DNA of 64,000 nucleotides from Streptococcus sp. 68 (lineage in GTDB: Bacteria > Bacillota > Bacilli > Lactobacillales > Streptococcaceae): assembly GCF_013277415.1 (NCBI RefSeq), contig NZ_VMMX01000008.1:1-64000 (forward strand). Reading direction: 5' to 3'. The notes beneath the pieces were generated by a model that saw only the letters and a list, made by a program, of their open reading frames with translations, was not told where the DNA came from and did no database searches. Below are positions 26,658-36,179 of the stretch, one piece after another; position 1 is the stretch's first letter; each line of letters opens with the position of its first letter. Both the position numbers and the translations under genes were made by a program.

Positions 26658-28601
26658 GTGTCAAAAAAGGAAATCAATATTAACAATTATAATGATGACG
26701 CCATTCAGGTGCTAGAAGGGTTGGATGCGGTTCGAAAACGTCCAGGTATGTACATTGGGTCGACCGATGGCGCTGGTCTCCATCACCTCGTCTGGGAAAT
26801 CGTCGACAATGCAGTTGATGAGGCCTTGTCTGGATTTGGTGATCGTATTGATGTGACTATCAATAAAGATGGTAGTTTAACGGTTCAAGACCATGGACGT
26901 GGGATGCCGACTGGAATGCACGCTATGGGGATTCCAACAGTTGAGGTAATCTTTACCATTCTTCACGCCGGAGGGAAATTCGGTCAGGGAGGATACAAGA
27001 CTTCTGGTGGTCTCCATGGGGTTGGATCTTCCGTTGTAAACGCCCTATCAAGCTGGTTGGAAGTTGAAATTACCCGTGATGGAACGGTTTATAAACAACG
27101 ATTTGAAAATGGGGGCAAGCCTGTTACAACTCTTGAAAAGGTCGGTACAGCACCCAAGTCTAAGACAGGTACTAAGGTTACTTTTATGCCTGACGCGACG
27201 ATCTTTTCTACGACAGACTTCAAGTACAATACCATTTCAGAGCGTCTCAATGAGTCAGCCTTTCTCTTGAAAAATGTGACCTTGTCTTTGACGGACAAGC
27301 GTACAGATGAAGCGATTGAGTTCCATTATGAAAATGGGGTGCAGGACTTTGTTTCTTATCTGAACGAAGATAAGGAAACCTTGACGCCGGTTCTTTACTT
27401 TGAAGGTGAAGACAACGGTTTCCAAGTGGAAGTAGCTCTCCAGTACAATGATGGTTTTTCAGATAACATCTTGTCCTTTGTCAATAACGTTCGCACCAAG
27501 GACGGTGGAACGCACGAGACAGGACTCAAGTCTGCCATTACAAAGGTTATGAACGACTACGCGCGTAAGACGGGGCTTCTCAAGGAAAAAGATAAAAACC
27601 TTGAAGGATCAGACTATCGTGAAGGACTAGCAGCCGTTCTTTCTATCCTTGTTCCTGAAGAACATTTGCAGTTTGAAGGTCAGACCAAGGACAAGCTAGG
27701 AAGCCCTCTTGCTCGTCCCGTTGTGGATGGAATTGTAGCTGATAAGTTGACCTTTTTCCTTATGGAAAATGGAGAATTGGCTTCTAATCTTATTCGCAAG
27801 GCTATCAAGGCCCGTGATGCTCGCGAAGCGGCACGTAAGGCGCGTGATGAAAGTCGAAATGGTAAGAAAAACAAGAAAGACAAGGGATTGTTATCTGGAA
27901 AATTGACCCCAGCTCAGTCCAAGAATCCAGCTAAGAATGAACTCTATCTAGTCGAGGGGGACTCTGCTGGTGGCTCTGCCAAACAAGGTCGTGACCGTAA
28001 ATTCCAGGCTATACTACCTCTTCGTGGTAAGGTTATTAATACAGCCAAGGCCAAGATGGCGGATATCCTTAAAAATGAAGAAATCAATACCATGATTTAT
28101 ACCATCGGTGCAGGTGTTGGAGCGGACTTCTCTATTGAAGATGCCAACTATGACAAGATCATTATCATGACCGATGCGGATACAGATGGTGCCCATATCC
28201 AGACCTTGCTCTTGACATTTTTCTACCGCTACATGCGTCCGCTTGTTGAGGCGGGACATGTCTATATCGCCCTTCCGCCTCTTTACAAGATGTCAAAAGG
28301 AAAAGGCAAGAAAGAAGAAGTGGCCTATGCTTGGACGGATGGAGAACTAGAAGAACTCCGCAAGCAGTTTGGTAAAGGTGCTACCCTCCAACGCTATAAA
28401 GGGCTTGGTGAGATGAATGCGGACCAGCTTTGGGAAACAACTATGAATCCTGAAACCCGTACCCTCATCCGTGTTACAATCGAAGACTTAGCACGTGCCG
28501 AACGTCGTGTCAATGTCCTCATGGGAGATAAGGTCGAACCACGTCGCAAGTGGATTGAAGATAATGTCAAGTTTACGCTGGAAGAAGCGACAGTGTTTTA
28601 A
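26658..28601 (+). CDS. parE: DNA topoisomerase IV subunit B
   Basis: The ATPase subunit of topoisomerase IV, which unlinks replicated chromosomes together with ParC. It has 647 residues and a GTG start after AGGAGG. The GHKL ATP-binding domain shows EIVDNAVDEA (about 47-56), DHGRGMPTG and GGLHGVGSSVVNAL. The TOPRIM domain shows EGDSAGGSAKQGRDR (433-447) and DADTDGAHIQ. Asp435 and Ile460, positions tied to quinolone resistance, are the susceptible-type residues. parC normally lies just downstream; here two extra genes separate them. Confidence 0.97.
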   Translation: MSKKEININNYNDDAIQVLEGLDAVRKRPGMYIGSTDGAGLHHLVWEIVDNAVDEALSGFGDRIDVTINKDGSLTVQDHGRGMPTGMHAMGIPTVEVIFTILHAGGKFGQGGYKTSGGLHGVGSSVVNALSSWLEVEITRDGTVYKQRFENGGKPVTTLEKVGTAPKSKTGTKVTFMPDATIFSTTDFKYNTISERLNESAFLLKNVTLSLTDKRTDEAIEFHYENGVQDFVSYLNEDKETLTPVLYFEGEDNGFQVEVALQYNDGFSDNILSFVNNVRTKDGGTHETGLKSAITKVMNDYARKTGLLKEKDKNLEGSDYREGLAAVLSILVPEEHLQFEGQTKDKLGSPLARPVVDGIVADKLTFFLMENGELASNLIRKAIKARDAREAARKARDESRNGKKNKKDKGLLSGKLTPAQSKNPAKNELYLVEGDSAGGSAKQGRDRKFQAILPLRGKVINTAKAKMADILKNEEINTMIYTIGAGVGADFSIEDANYDKIIIMTDADTDGAHIQTLLLTFFYRYMRPLVEAGHVYIALPPLYKMSKGKGKKEEVAYAWTDGELEELRKQFGKGATLQRYKGLGEMNADQLWETTMNPETRTLIRVTIEDLARAERRVNVLMGDKVEPRRKWIEDNVKFTLEEATVF

Positions 28602-28628
28602 ATCTGTCTTTAACGAATGGGTATTAAC

Positions 28629-29462
28629 ATGAGAACTGAAACAGAAATGCTCGATGTTATTTTAAAAACAGCCAAAACTATACAAGTAGAAGCTGTCGCT
28701 ATGTCTGGTTCACGGACAAACCAAAATGCTCCAAAAGATGAATTTCAAGACTACGATGTGGTCTATATTGTGGATAACATAGATCATTTAACGAGTGACC
28801 TTTCTTGGTTGAATCAGTTTGGAAAACGCATTATCGAGCAAGAAGTTAGTCTTGGTAATCGTCGTCTCTATCTCATGCTCTTTGAAGATGGTAACCGCAT
28901 TGATTTGACTCTTTGCCCTAAAGAATACATTCAAGAGTGGGTGGGCAGTGAAGCAGGATTCACTGTTTTAGAAGATCCAGAAAATTTATTTGAACCTTAT
29001 TTCCCAAATCCAGAGCGTTACTGGATGACCCCAGCTATTGAAATGGATTTTAAAAATTCCTGTAATGAATTTTGGTGGGTGTCGGCCTACGTTGTCAAAG
29101 GGATTTGTAGGAATCAGCTCATCTACGCGACCGACCATCTCTATGGTATTTGTCAGCAAGAGTTGTTAAAAGTCTTAGCTTGGCAGGTAGCAAGTGATAA
29201 GGGAAAAGTAGACGTCGGCAAGAATTATAAGTATCTTTTTAACTATTTACCCACTGGTAAAGAAAAGGAATTTTCAAATCTGCTTGATTTCTCAAGTTTA
29301 GATAAAATCACTCAGTCTTTATTTGCTACGATGCAACTTTTCCACCAAGAAGCTCAATACCTTGCTAACAAGATGGAATTTGACTACGATAAGGAAATGG
29401 CTGAGAAGATGATTCAGTATGCTGAGGAGAGACTCGAAACAAATGAAACATTTACAAAATAA
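28629..29462 (+). CDS. ant: Aminoglycoside 6-adenylyltransferase-like protein (ANT/AadK family)
   Basis: A 277-residue nucleotidyltransferase resembling B. subtilis AadK (streptomycin 6-adenylyltransferase). The N-terminus MRTETEM and the motif AMSGSRTNQNAPKDEFQDYDVVYIV contain the GSR...D-x-D metal/nucleotide site; NRIDLTL supplies the third Asp, and CNEFWWVSAYVVKGICRNQ is typical. Start 28629 is preferred to ATG 28617 by alignment with AadK. An ant gene between parE and parC has been reported in S. mitis/S. oralis and in pneumococci that acquired that DNA. Whether it confers streptomycin resistance here is unknown. It overlaps the next gene by 20 bases. Confidence 0.9.
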   Translation: MRTETEMLDVILKTAKTIQVEAVAMSGSRTNQNAPKDEFQDYDVVYIVDNIDHLTSDLSWLNQFGKRIIEQEVSLGNRRLYLMLFEDGNRIDLTLCPKEYIQEWVGSEAGFTVLEDPENLFEPYFPNPERYWMTPAIEMDFKNSCNEFWWVSAYVVKGICRNQLIYATDHLYGICQQELLKVLAWQVASDKGKVDVGKNYKYLFNYLPTGKEKEFSNLLDFSSLDKITQSLFATMQLFHQEAQYLANKMEFDYDKEMAEKMIQYAEERLETNETFTK

Positions 29463-30177
29463 TAAGATAACAAAATTTTTACTGATGAGTTTTCTCATTT
29501 CTTGGGGATTTGGTTGGGGATTACTCGCTTTTCTAACGCAAATGAGCCTCTTAAGTCTAACAAGTCCACTAGGAGTTTTTCTCCATTTACTAGGAGGTTT
29601 CGGTCCAACCATTGCAGCCATTTCTTGTTTGCCTCAAAAATCCATTAAAAGTATAGTCTCTTTTATCTTAGGGGACTCAAAGAAACATATTTTGTTATTT
29701 CTTTTACTAATTTTCGTGCAGACAGGTGTCATTGCTTTCTCATCTAAGGAGCTTAATACGGCTTTTCCACTAGAAAATTTGTTTGTTGTTTTTTTGAGTG
29801 CAGTCTGTATTTATGGTGGCGAAGAAGAATTGGGATGGCGAGGCATCTTGCAACCAATTTTGGAAACTAGATTCTCCTTTTGGATCTCCAGTTTGATAAC
29901 AGGTTGTATTTGGGCAATATGGCATGTACCTTTATGGTTTGTGATTGGAAGTTCCCAAAGTGGGATGCCTTTTATATTATTCAGTCTATTTGCAATTTAT
30001 CTCAGTATTCTTCTAGCAGCTGTTTTCAAAAAGACTAAGTCGGTCCTTTTTTGCGCCATTTTTCACGGCCTAATCAATACCCTACTTAGCTTATTTGTTA
30101 TTAAAATTAATCTTTTATTCATTCTAGGATTAGTAGGATTGCTCTTCTTTTCTCACTACCTACAAAGAAACAGTTAA
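29443..30177 (+). CDS. CPBP family intramembrane glutamic/metalloprotease
   Basis: A 244-residue polytopic membrane protein of the CPBP (Abi, Rce1-like) family. The three hallmark motifs are present: EEELGWRG (paired Glu and Arg), WAIWHVPLW (His) and FCAIFHGLINT (His). Relatives process prenylated proteins in eukaryotes and give immunity to bacteriocins or act in peptide maturation in bacteria. ATG 29443 lies within the end of ant, with GAGGAG 13 nt upstream, so the two are translationally coupled. No bacteriocin gene is seen nearby, so a role in self-immunity is only a possibility. Confidence 0.87.
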   Translation: MKHLQNNKITKFLLMSFLISWGFGWGLLAFLTQMSLLSLTSPLGVFLHLLGGFGPTIAAISCLPQKSIKSIVSFILGDSKKHILLFLLLIFVQTGVIAFSSKELNTAFPLENLFVVFLSAVCIYGGEEELGWRGILQPILETRFSFWISSLITGCIWAIWHVPLWFVIGSSQSGMPFILFSLFAIYLSILLAAVFKKTKSVLFCAIFHGLINTLLSLFVIKINLLFILGLVGLLFFSHYLQRNS

Positions 30178-30229
30178 ATTTATAAATTATAGATTTACTT
30201 TACAATAAAACACTAAAAAGAGAATTATT

Positions 30230-32701
30230 ATGTCCAACATTCAAAACATGTCCCTTGAGGACATTATGGGAGAGCGCTTTGGTCGCTACTCTAAATACAT
30301 TATTCAAGACCGGGCCTTGCCAGATATTCGTGATGGCTTGAAGCCGGTTCAGCGCCGCATTCTTTATTCTATGAATAAGGATGGTAATACATTTGACAAG
30401 AGTTATCGTAAGTCGGCCAAGTCTGTCGGGAACATCATGGGGAATTTCCACCCACACGGTGACAGCTCCATCTATGATGCCATGGTTCGTATGTCTCAGG
30501 ACTGGAAAAACCGTGAGATTCTAGTTGAAATGCACGGTAATAACGGTTCTATGGATGGAGATCCGCCTGCGGCTATGCGTTATACCGAGGCACGTTTGTC
30601 TGAGATTGCTGGTTATCTTCTTCAGGATATCGAGAAAAAGACAGTTCCTTTTGCCTGGAACTTTGACGATACGGAGAAAGAGCCGACGGTTTTACCAGCA
30701 GCATTTCCAAATCTCTTGGTAAATGGTTCGACTGGTATTTCGGCTGGTTATGCGACAGATATTCCACCTCATAATTTAGCTGAGGTCATCGATGCGGCGG
30801 TTTACATGATTGACCACCCAACTGCAAAGGTTGATAAACTCATGGAATTCTTGCCTGGACCAGACTTCCCGACTGGAGGGATTATCCAGGGTCGTGATGA
30901 AATCAAGAAGGCCTATGAAACTGGGAAAGGGCGCGTGGTTGTTCGTTCCAAGACGGAGATTGAAAAGCTAAAAGGTGGTAAGGAACAAATCGTTATCACT
31001 GAGATTCCTTATGAAATCAACAAGGCCAATCTAGTCAAGAAAATCGATGATGTTCGTGTCAATAACAAGGTAGCTGGGATTGCTGAGGTTCGTGATGAGT
31101 CTGACCGTGACGGTCTTCGTATTGCTATTGAGCTCAAAAAAGACGCTAATACGGAGCTTGTTCTCAATTATCTTTTCAAATACACAGACCTGCAAATCAA
31201 CTATAACTTTAACATGGTGGCTATTGACAATTTCACGCCTCGTCAGGTTGGGATCGTTCCAATCTTGTCTAGCTACATTGCCCACCGTCGTGAAGTGATT
31301 TTGGCGCGTTCACGCTTTGACAAGGAAAAGGCTGAGAAACGTCTCCATATCGTCGAAGGTTTGATTCGCGTGATTTCGATTTTGGATGAAGTCATTGCCC
31401 TTATCCGTGCTTCTGAGAATAAGACGGACGCCAAGGAAAACCTCAAAGTCAGCTATGATTTTACAGAAGAGCAGGCTGAGGCCATCGTTACCTTGCAACT
31501 ATACCGCTTGACCAATACCGATGTGGTTGTCTTGCAAGAAGAAGAAGCAGAACTTCGTGAGAAGATTGCCATGCTTGCGGCGATTATCGGTGATGAGCGG
31601 ACTATGTACAATCTCATGAAGAAAGAACTTCGTGAGGTTAAGAAGAAGTTTGCGACTCCGCGTTTGAGTGCTTTAGAAGATACTGCGAAAGCAATTGAGA
31701 TTGATACAGCTAGTCTTATCGCCGAGGAAGATACCTACGTCAGCGTGACCAAGGCAGGTTACATCAAGCGTACCAGTCCACGTTCCTTTGCGGCATCCAC
31801 TCTGGAAGAAATTGGCAAACGTGATGACGATCGTTTGATCTTTGTACAAGCTGTCAAGACAACCCAGAATCTCTTGATGTTCACTACTCTTGGAAATGTC
31901 ATTTATCGACCAATCCATGAATTGGCAGATATTCGTTGGAAGGATATCGGAGAGCATTTGAGCCAAACTATTACAAACTTTGAAACGAATGAAGAGATCC
32001 TTTATGTGGAAGTAGTGGATCAGTTTGATGATGCGACAACCTACTTTGCGACGACTCGTCTTGGTCAAATCAAACGGGTAGAACGAAAAGAATTCTCTCC
32101 ATGGCGAACCTACAAGTCTAAGTCTGTCAAGTATGCTAAGCTCAAAGACGAGACAGACCAGATTGTAGCAGTGGCTCCGATTAAACTGGATGATGTTCTC
32201 TTGATTAGCCAAAATGGTTATGCCCTTCGTTTCAATATCGAAGAGGTTCCAGTTGTCGGTGCTAAGGCTGCAGGTGTCAAAGCTATGAACCTGAAAGCAG
32301 ATGATGTCCTCCAATCCGCCTTTATCTGTAATACATCCTCCTTCTATCTCTTGACACAGCGTGGAAGTTTAAAACGTGTTTCTATTGACGAAATTCCGGT
32401 AACCAGCCGTGCCAAACGAGGGTTACAAGTCTTGCGTGAGCTAAAAAATAAACCGCATCGTGTCTTCTTAGCAGGAGCAGTTGTAGAACAAGGCTTCGTT
32501 GGTGATCTCTTTAGTACAGAAATGGAAGAAAACGACCAAGCTCTGATTGTTCAATCCAACAAAGGAACAATCTATGAAAGCCGATTGCAAGACTTGAATT
32601 TGTCAGAACGGACTAGCAACGGTAGTTTCATCTCTGACACGATTTCAGATGAAGAAGTTTTTGACGCTTATCTTAAAGAAGTATTTACTGAAGCTAAATA
32701 A
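30230..32701 (+). CDS. parC: DNA topoisomerase IV subunit A
   Basis: The DNA-cleaving subunit of topoisomerase IV (823 residues). The catalytic tyrosine lies in AAMRYTEARLSEIA, and the quinolone-resistance region reads HPHGDSSIYDAMVRMSQDW. Ser79 and Asp83 are wild-type, so no classical resistance change is present; residue 91 is Asp, which from memory is the form common in S. mitis/oralis rather than the pneumococcal Asn. The beta-pinwheel C-terminal domain is complete. Ribosome site is weak (AAAAAGAG). It ends at its own terminator. Confidence 0.97.
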   Translation: MSNIQNMSLEDIMGERFGRYSKYIIQDRALPDIRDGLKPVQRRILYSMNKDGNTFDKSYRKSAKSVGNIMGNFHPHGDSSIYDAMVRMSQDWKNREILVEMHGNNGSMDGDPPAAMRYTEARLSEIAGYLLQDIEKKTVPFAWNFDDTEKEPTVLPAAFPNLLVNGSTGISAGYATDIPPHNLAEVIDAAVYMIDHPTAKVDKLMEFLPGPDFPTGGIIQGRDEIKKAYETGKGRVVVRSKTEIEKLKGGKEQIVITEIPYEINKANLVKKIDDVRVNNKVAGIAEVRDESDRDGLRIAIELKKDANTELVLNYLFKYTDLQINYNFNMVAIDNFTPRQVGIVPILSSYIAHRREVILARSRFDKEKAEKRLHIVEGLIRVISILDEVIALIRASENKTDAKENLKVSYDFTEEQAEAIVTLQLYRLTNTDVVVLQEEEAELREKIAMLAAIIGDERTMYNLMKKELREVKKKFATPRLSALEDTAKAIEIDTASLIAEEDTYVSVTKAGYIKRTSPRSFAASTLEEIGKRDDDRLIFVQAVKTTQNLLMFTTLGNVIYRPIHELADIRWKDIGEHLSQTITNFETNEEILYVEVVDQFDDATTYFATTRLGQIKRVERKEFSPWRTYKSKSVKYAKLKDETDQIVAVAPIKLDDVLLISQNGYALRFNIEEVPVVGAKAAGVKAMNLKADDVLQSAFICNTSSFYLLTQRGSLKRVSIDEIPVTSRAKRGLQVLRELKNKPHRVFLAGAVVEQGFVGDLFSTEMEENDQALIVQSNKGTIYESRLQDLNLSERTSNGSFISDTISDEEVFDAYLKEVFTEAK

Positions 32702-32711
32702 GTGAAATGAG

Positions 32712-32740
32712 GAATCAGTTCTAAGAGCTGGTTCTTTTTA
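32712..32740 (+). terminator. Terminator of parC
   Basis: GAATCAGTTC-taa-GAGCTGGTTC followed by TTTTTA. Confidence 0.8.
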
Positions 32741-32747
32741 TTGAAGA

Positions 32748-32762
32748 AATTTTCTGAAAATT
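32748..32762. promoter_or_regulatory. CodY box upstream of ilvE
   Basis: AATTTTCTGAAAATT matches the CodY consensus AATTTTCWGAAAATT at every base. It lies just before the ilvE -35 (TTGCTA 32774-32779; -10 TAGAAT 32796-32801). CodY represses amino-acid genes when branched-chain amino acids and GTP are plentiful; ilvE is a known member of the pneumococcal CodY regulon. Confidence 0.85.
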
Positions 32763-32835
32763 ACAAAATATACTTGCTATTTTAGAAAAATAGTGTAGAA
32801 TATAAGAAATAGGTTTTTAGAATAAGGAGTGGAAT

Positions 32836-33858
32836 ATGACAGTAACGATTGATTGGGAAAACCTTGGTTTCTCCTATATGAAATTACCTTATCGCTATAT
32901 TGCTCATTTTAAAAATGGACAATGGAATCAAGGAGAGCTTACAGAGGATGCAACTTTGCATATTTCAGAGTCTTCTCCAAGTCTCCACTATGGACAACAA
33001 GCATTTGAAGGTTTGAAGGCTTATCGTACTAAGGATGGCAGTGTTCAACTGTTCCGTCCTGATGAAAATGCTAAACGCCTGCAACGTACATGTGACCGTC
33101 TCTTGATGCCACAAGTTCCGACAGACATGTTTGTAGAAGCTTGTAAAGCAGTTGTCCGTGCGAATGAAGAATACGTACCACCATACGGAACAGGTGGAAC
33201 CCTCTATCTTCGCCCTCTTTTGATTGGTGTCGGAGATATTATCGGGGTAAAACCAGCAGAGGAGTATATTTTTACTATCTTTGCTATGCCAGTTGGAAAT
33301 TACTTTAAGGGTGGTTTGGTCCCAACCAACTTCTTGATTCAGGATGAATACGACCGTGCGGCTCCAAATGGTACAGGTGCGGCTAAGGTTGGTGGAAACT
33401 ATGCTGCAAGTCTCTTGCCAGGGAAATTGGCCAAGTCACGTCATTTCTCAGATGTTATTTACCTAGATCCATCAACACATACAAAGATTGAAGAAGTTGG
33501 ATCAGCTAACTTCTTTGGAATTACAGCTGACAATGAGTTTGTAACACCATTGAGTCCATCTATCTTGCCATCTATTACTAAGTATTCTTTGCTTTATTTG
33601 GCAGAACACCGCTTGGGCTTGACTCCTATTGAGGGAGATGTCCCAATTGATAACCTGGACCGTTTTGTAGAGGCAGGTGCCTGTGGTACAGCAGCAGTTA
33701 TTTCGCCAATTGGAGGTATTCAACACGGTAATGATTTCCATGTTTTCTATAGTGAAACAGAAGTTGGTCCTGTGACTCGTAAACTCTATGATGAATTGAC
33801 AGGTATTCAGTTTGGTGATATTCCAGCGCCAGAAGGTTGGATTGTAAAAGTAGATTAA
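32836..33858 (+). CDS. ilvE: Branched-chain amino-acid aminotransferase
   Basis: A 340-residue PLP class IV transaminase that makes leucine, isoleucine and valine from their keto acids, or the reverse. The PLP lysine lies in GTGAAKVGGNYAAS, with EEVGSANFFGI and CGTAAVISPIGGI around the cofactor pocket. AAGGAG lies before ATG 32836. The perfect CodY box and nearby promoter show nutritional control. An oligopeptide-binding lipoprotein gene follows 22 nt later with no terminator, so peptide capture is probably co-regulated. Confidence 0.96.
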   Translation: MTVTIDWENLGFSYMKLPYRYIAHFKNGQWNQGELTEDATLHISESSPSLHYGQQAFEGLKAYRTKDGSVQLFRPDENAKRLQRTCDRLLMPQVPTDMFVEACKAVVRANEEYVPPYGTGGTLYLRPLLIGVGDIIGVKPAEEYIFTIFAMPVGNYFKGGLVPTNFLIQDEYDRAAPNGTGAAKVGGNYAASLLPGKLAKSRHFSDVIYLDPSTHTKIEEVGSANFFGITADNEFVTPLSPSILPSITKYSLLYLAEHRLGLTPIEGDVPIDNLDRFVEAGACGTAAVISPIGGIQHGNDFHVFYSETEVGPVTRKLYDELTGIQFGDIPAPEGWIVKVD

Positions 33859-33880
33859 AAATATATTAAAGGAGATTTTT

Positions 33881-35848
33881 ATGAAATCGAAAAAGTGGCT
33901 CTTAACAGCAGGAGTGGTCCTGAGCACAACAGCTCTTTTAGCAGCCTGTGGAAAAGCTGATAAAGAAGCAGATGCTCCGACAACATTTTCTTATGTCTAT
34001 GCAGTGGATCCAGCATCCTTGGACTACAGCATAGCAACGCGTACATCCACAACAGATATTATCGGGAATGTCGTTGATGGTTTGATGGAAAATGATAAAT
34101 ATGGTAATGTTATTCCTTCTTTGGCTGAGGATTGGTCTGTCTCAAAAGATGGATTGACTTATACCTATAAACTTCGTAAAGGAGTGAAATGGTACACATC
34201 AGAAGGCGAAGAATACGCAGAAGTAACAGCCCATGACTTTGTGACAGGACTAAAACACGTCGCTGATGGGAAGTCAGACGGTGTCTCTCTCATCCAAAAT
34301 TCAATTAAAGGCTTAGACGCCTATATGACTGGTGAAACCAATGATTTCTCTACAGTTGGTGTTAAAGCTTTGGATGACTACACAGTTGAGTATACATTGA
34401 ATGCGCCAGAAAGTTTCTGGAATTCGAAAGTTACAACAGCGACGATGTTGCCTGTAAATGAAGAGTTTTTAAAGGCATCAGGAAAGAATTATGGAGAGGT
34501 TAGCCCAGCAGGGATTCTCTACAATGGTCCTTATTTCTTAAAAACATTGACTTCTAAATCGTTGATTGAATATGAAAAAAATCCAAATTACTGGGATAAA
34601 GAAAATGTTAAAATCGAGAAGATTAAATTGACCTACTACGATGGTTCAGATCAGGAGTCTTTGATCCGTAGCTTCTCCTCTGGTGCTTATACGACAGCCC
34701 GTCTCTTCCCAAGCAGCTCAAACTTTGCTTCAACTTTGGAACAATACGGAGATAAAATCACTTATAGCCCACAGGACTCAAGTAGTTATTACTTCACCTT
34801 TAACGTAAATCGTCAGTCATACAATAAAACTGCGAAAACAAGTGAGGAGCAAAAGACTTCTACAAAAGAAGCGATGCTCAATAAGGATTTCCGTCAGGCT
34901 ATCAACTTTGCCTTCAACCGTCATTCGTATGCTGCCCAGCTAAACGGTGAAGATGGTGCGGACAAGATTATTCGTAACAGCCTTGTTCCAGATAACTTCG
35001 TACAAGCAGGTGGTAAGAACTTTGGTCAAATCGCTCAAGCAGAGTTGGTGAACTATGGGGACCAATGGAAAGGTGTTGAGCTAGTTGACGGTAAGGATTC
35101 TATCTATAACCCTGACAAGGCTAAAGCTGCTTTCGAAAAAGCTAAGAAAGACTTGGAATCTAAAGGGGTAACCTTCCCAATTCACTTGGATGTCCCGGTT
35201 GAACAAACAGATACTATCGCCGTACAACAAAGCAACTCTTTCAAACAGTCCATTGAATCAACTCTTGGTGCTGAAAATGTTGTCATCGATGTGCTTCAAA
35301 TGACAGATAATGAAAAAGAAACGATTACATCACAAGCGCGTGTTCCTTCTCAAAAAGACTATGATTTGAACAGTACAGGATGGGCTCCAAGCTATCAAGA
35401 TCCAGCGTCTTACTTGAATATTATGGATCCAAAATCTGGTTCTGCCATGAAACACCTTGGTATTACGAAAGGAAAAGATAAGGATGTTGTAGCTAAACTT
35501 GGTTTGGATCAATATAAGAAATTGTTAGAAGATGCTGTTTCTGAGACCACTGACCTAGAGAAGAGATATGAAAAATATGCCAAAGCTCAAGCTTGGTTGA
35601 CAGATAGTTCATTATTGATGCCAACAGCTTCATCTGGTGGTTCTCCAGTTGTAAGTAACGTAGTACCATTCTCAAAACCATACTCACAAGTTGGTATTAA
35701 GGGGGATCCATATATCTTTAAAGGAATGAAATTGCAAAAAGATATTGTTACAACAAAAGAATATGACGAAGCTCTTAAAAAATGGCAAAAAGAAAAATTG
35801 GAATCCAATAGCAAATACCAAAAAGAACTAGAAAAACACATTAAATAA
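33881..35848 (+). CDS. Oligopeptide-binding lipoprotein (AmiA/AliA-like SBP_bac_5)
   Basis: A 655-residue extracytoplasmic peptide-binding lipoprotein. Signal peptide MKSKKWLLTAGVVLSTTALL and lipobox end at Cys23; the family 5 binding-protein domain shows LAEDWSVSKDGLTYTYKLRKGVKW and the peptide-pocket region DLNSTGWAPSYQDPASYLN. It has no permease or ATPase next to it; in pneumococci, such AliA/AliB-type proteins use the AmiCDEF transporter encoded elsewhere. From memory, the pneumococcal gene at this position is frameshifted in strain TIGR4; here the frame is intact. Co-transcription with ilvE under CodY is likely. Peptide specificity cannot be inferred. Confidence 0.92.
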   Translation: MKSKKWLLTAGVVLSTTALLAACGKADKEADAPTTFSYVYAVDPASLDYSIATRTSTTDIIGNVVDGLMENDKYGNVIPSLAEDWSVSKDGLTYTYKLRKGVKWYTSEGEEYAEVTAHDFVTGLKHVADGKSDGVSLIQNSIKGLDAYMTGETNDFSTVGVKALDDYTVEYTLNAPESFWNSKVTTATMLPVNEEFLKASGKNYGEVSPAGILYNGPYFLKTLTSKSLIEYEKNPNYWDKENVKIEKIKLTYYDGSDQESLIRSFSSGAYTTARLFPSSSNFASTLEQYGDKITYSPQDSSSYYFTFNVNRQSYNKTAKTSEEQKTSTKEAMLNKDFRQAINFAFNRHSYAAQLNGEDGADKIIRNSLVPDNFVQAGGKNFGQIAQAELVNYGDQWKGVELVDGKDSIYNPDKAKAAFEKAKKDLESKGVTFPIHLDVPVEQTDTIAVQQSNSFKQSIESTLGAENVVIDVLQMTDNEKETITSQARVPSQKDYDLNSTGWAPSYQDPASYLNIMDPKSGSAMKHLGITKGKDKDVVAKLGLDQYKKLLEDAVSETTDLEKRYEKYAKAQAWLTDSSLLMPTASSGGSPVVSNVVPFSKPYSQVGIKGDPYIFKGMKLQKDIVTTKEYDEALKKWQKEKLESNSKYQKELEKHIK

Positions 35849-35853
35849 AGCAG

Positions 35854-35891
35854 AAAACTCTATGTCAGACAAGCCTGATATAGAGTTTTTT
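35854..35891 (+). terminator. Terminator after the peptide-binding lipoprotein
   Basis: AAAACTCTATGTCAG and CTGATATAGAGTTTT form a long stem followed by TTT. Confidence 0.85.
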
Positions 35892-35945
35892 CTTGCTAGT
35901 TTTAGGATTTTCTTGTAAAATAGAAAAAGTGAAGAGAGGTATGAA

Positions 35946-36176
35946 ATGAGTAAGAAAGATAAAAAAATCGAAATTCAAGTAGCAGATGCCAAAGTTAAGG
36001 TAGGAAAAGACAGTTTTGAAGGTTATACGTTGACCATTGGTAAAAAAGTTATCGGAGAAATTGCCGAATTAGACGGACAATTTGCCATCATAAAGAATGG
36101 GAATGTCGATAGTTTTTATAAAAAATTGGAAAAAGCTGTGGAAATTTTGATTGAAAATTATAATTTAGCAAAATAA
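35946..36176 (+). CDS. DUF2969 family small protein
   Basis: A 76-residue cytoplasmic protein, highly charged (begins MSKKDKKIEIQVADAKVKVG), matching my recollection of the streptococcal DUF2969 family. Its function is unknown. It has its own extended -10 promoter (TTGTAAAAT near 35914-35922) and AGAGG ribosome site, and is followed by the tRNA-Tyr/tRNA-Gln promoter. Nothing in the sequence suggests membrane association. Confidence 0.78.
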   Translation: MSKKDKKIEIQVADAKVKVGKDSFEGYTLTIGKKVIGEIAELDGQFAIIKNGNVDSFYKKLEKAVEILIENYNLAK

Positions 36177-36179
36177 GTC

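Noticed and set aside
28629..29462. ant as an acquired mobile resistance gene
   Set aside because: No transposon or insertion-sequence ends flank it, and this family is known as a resident gene of the parE-parC interval in viridans streptococci; resistance is unproved.
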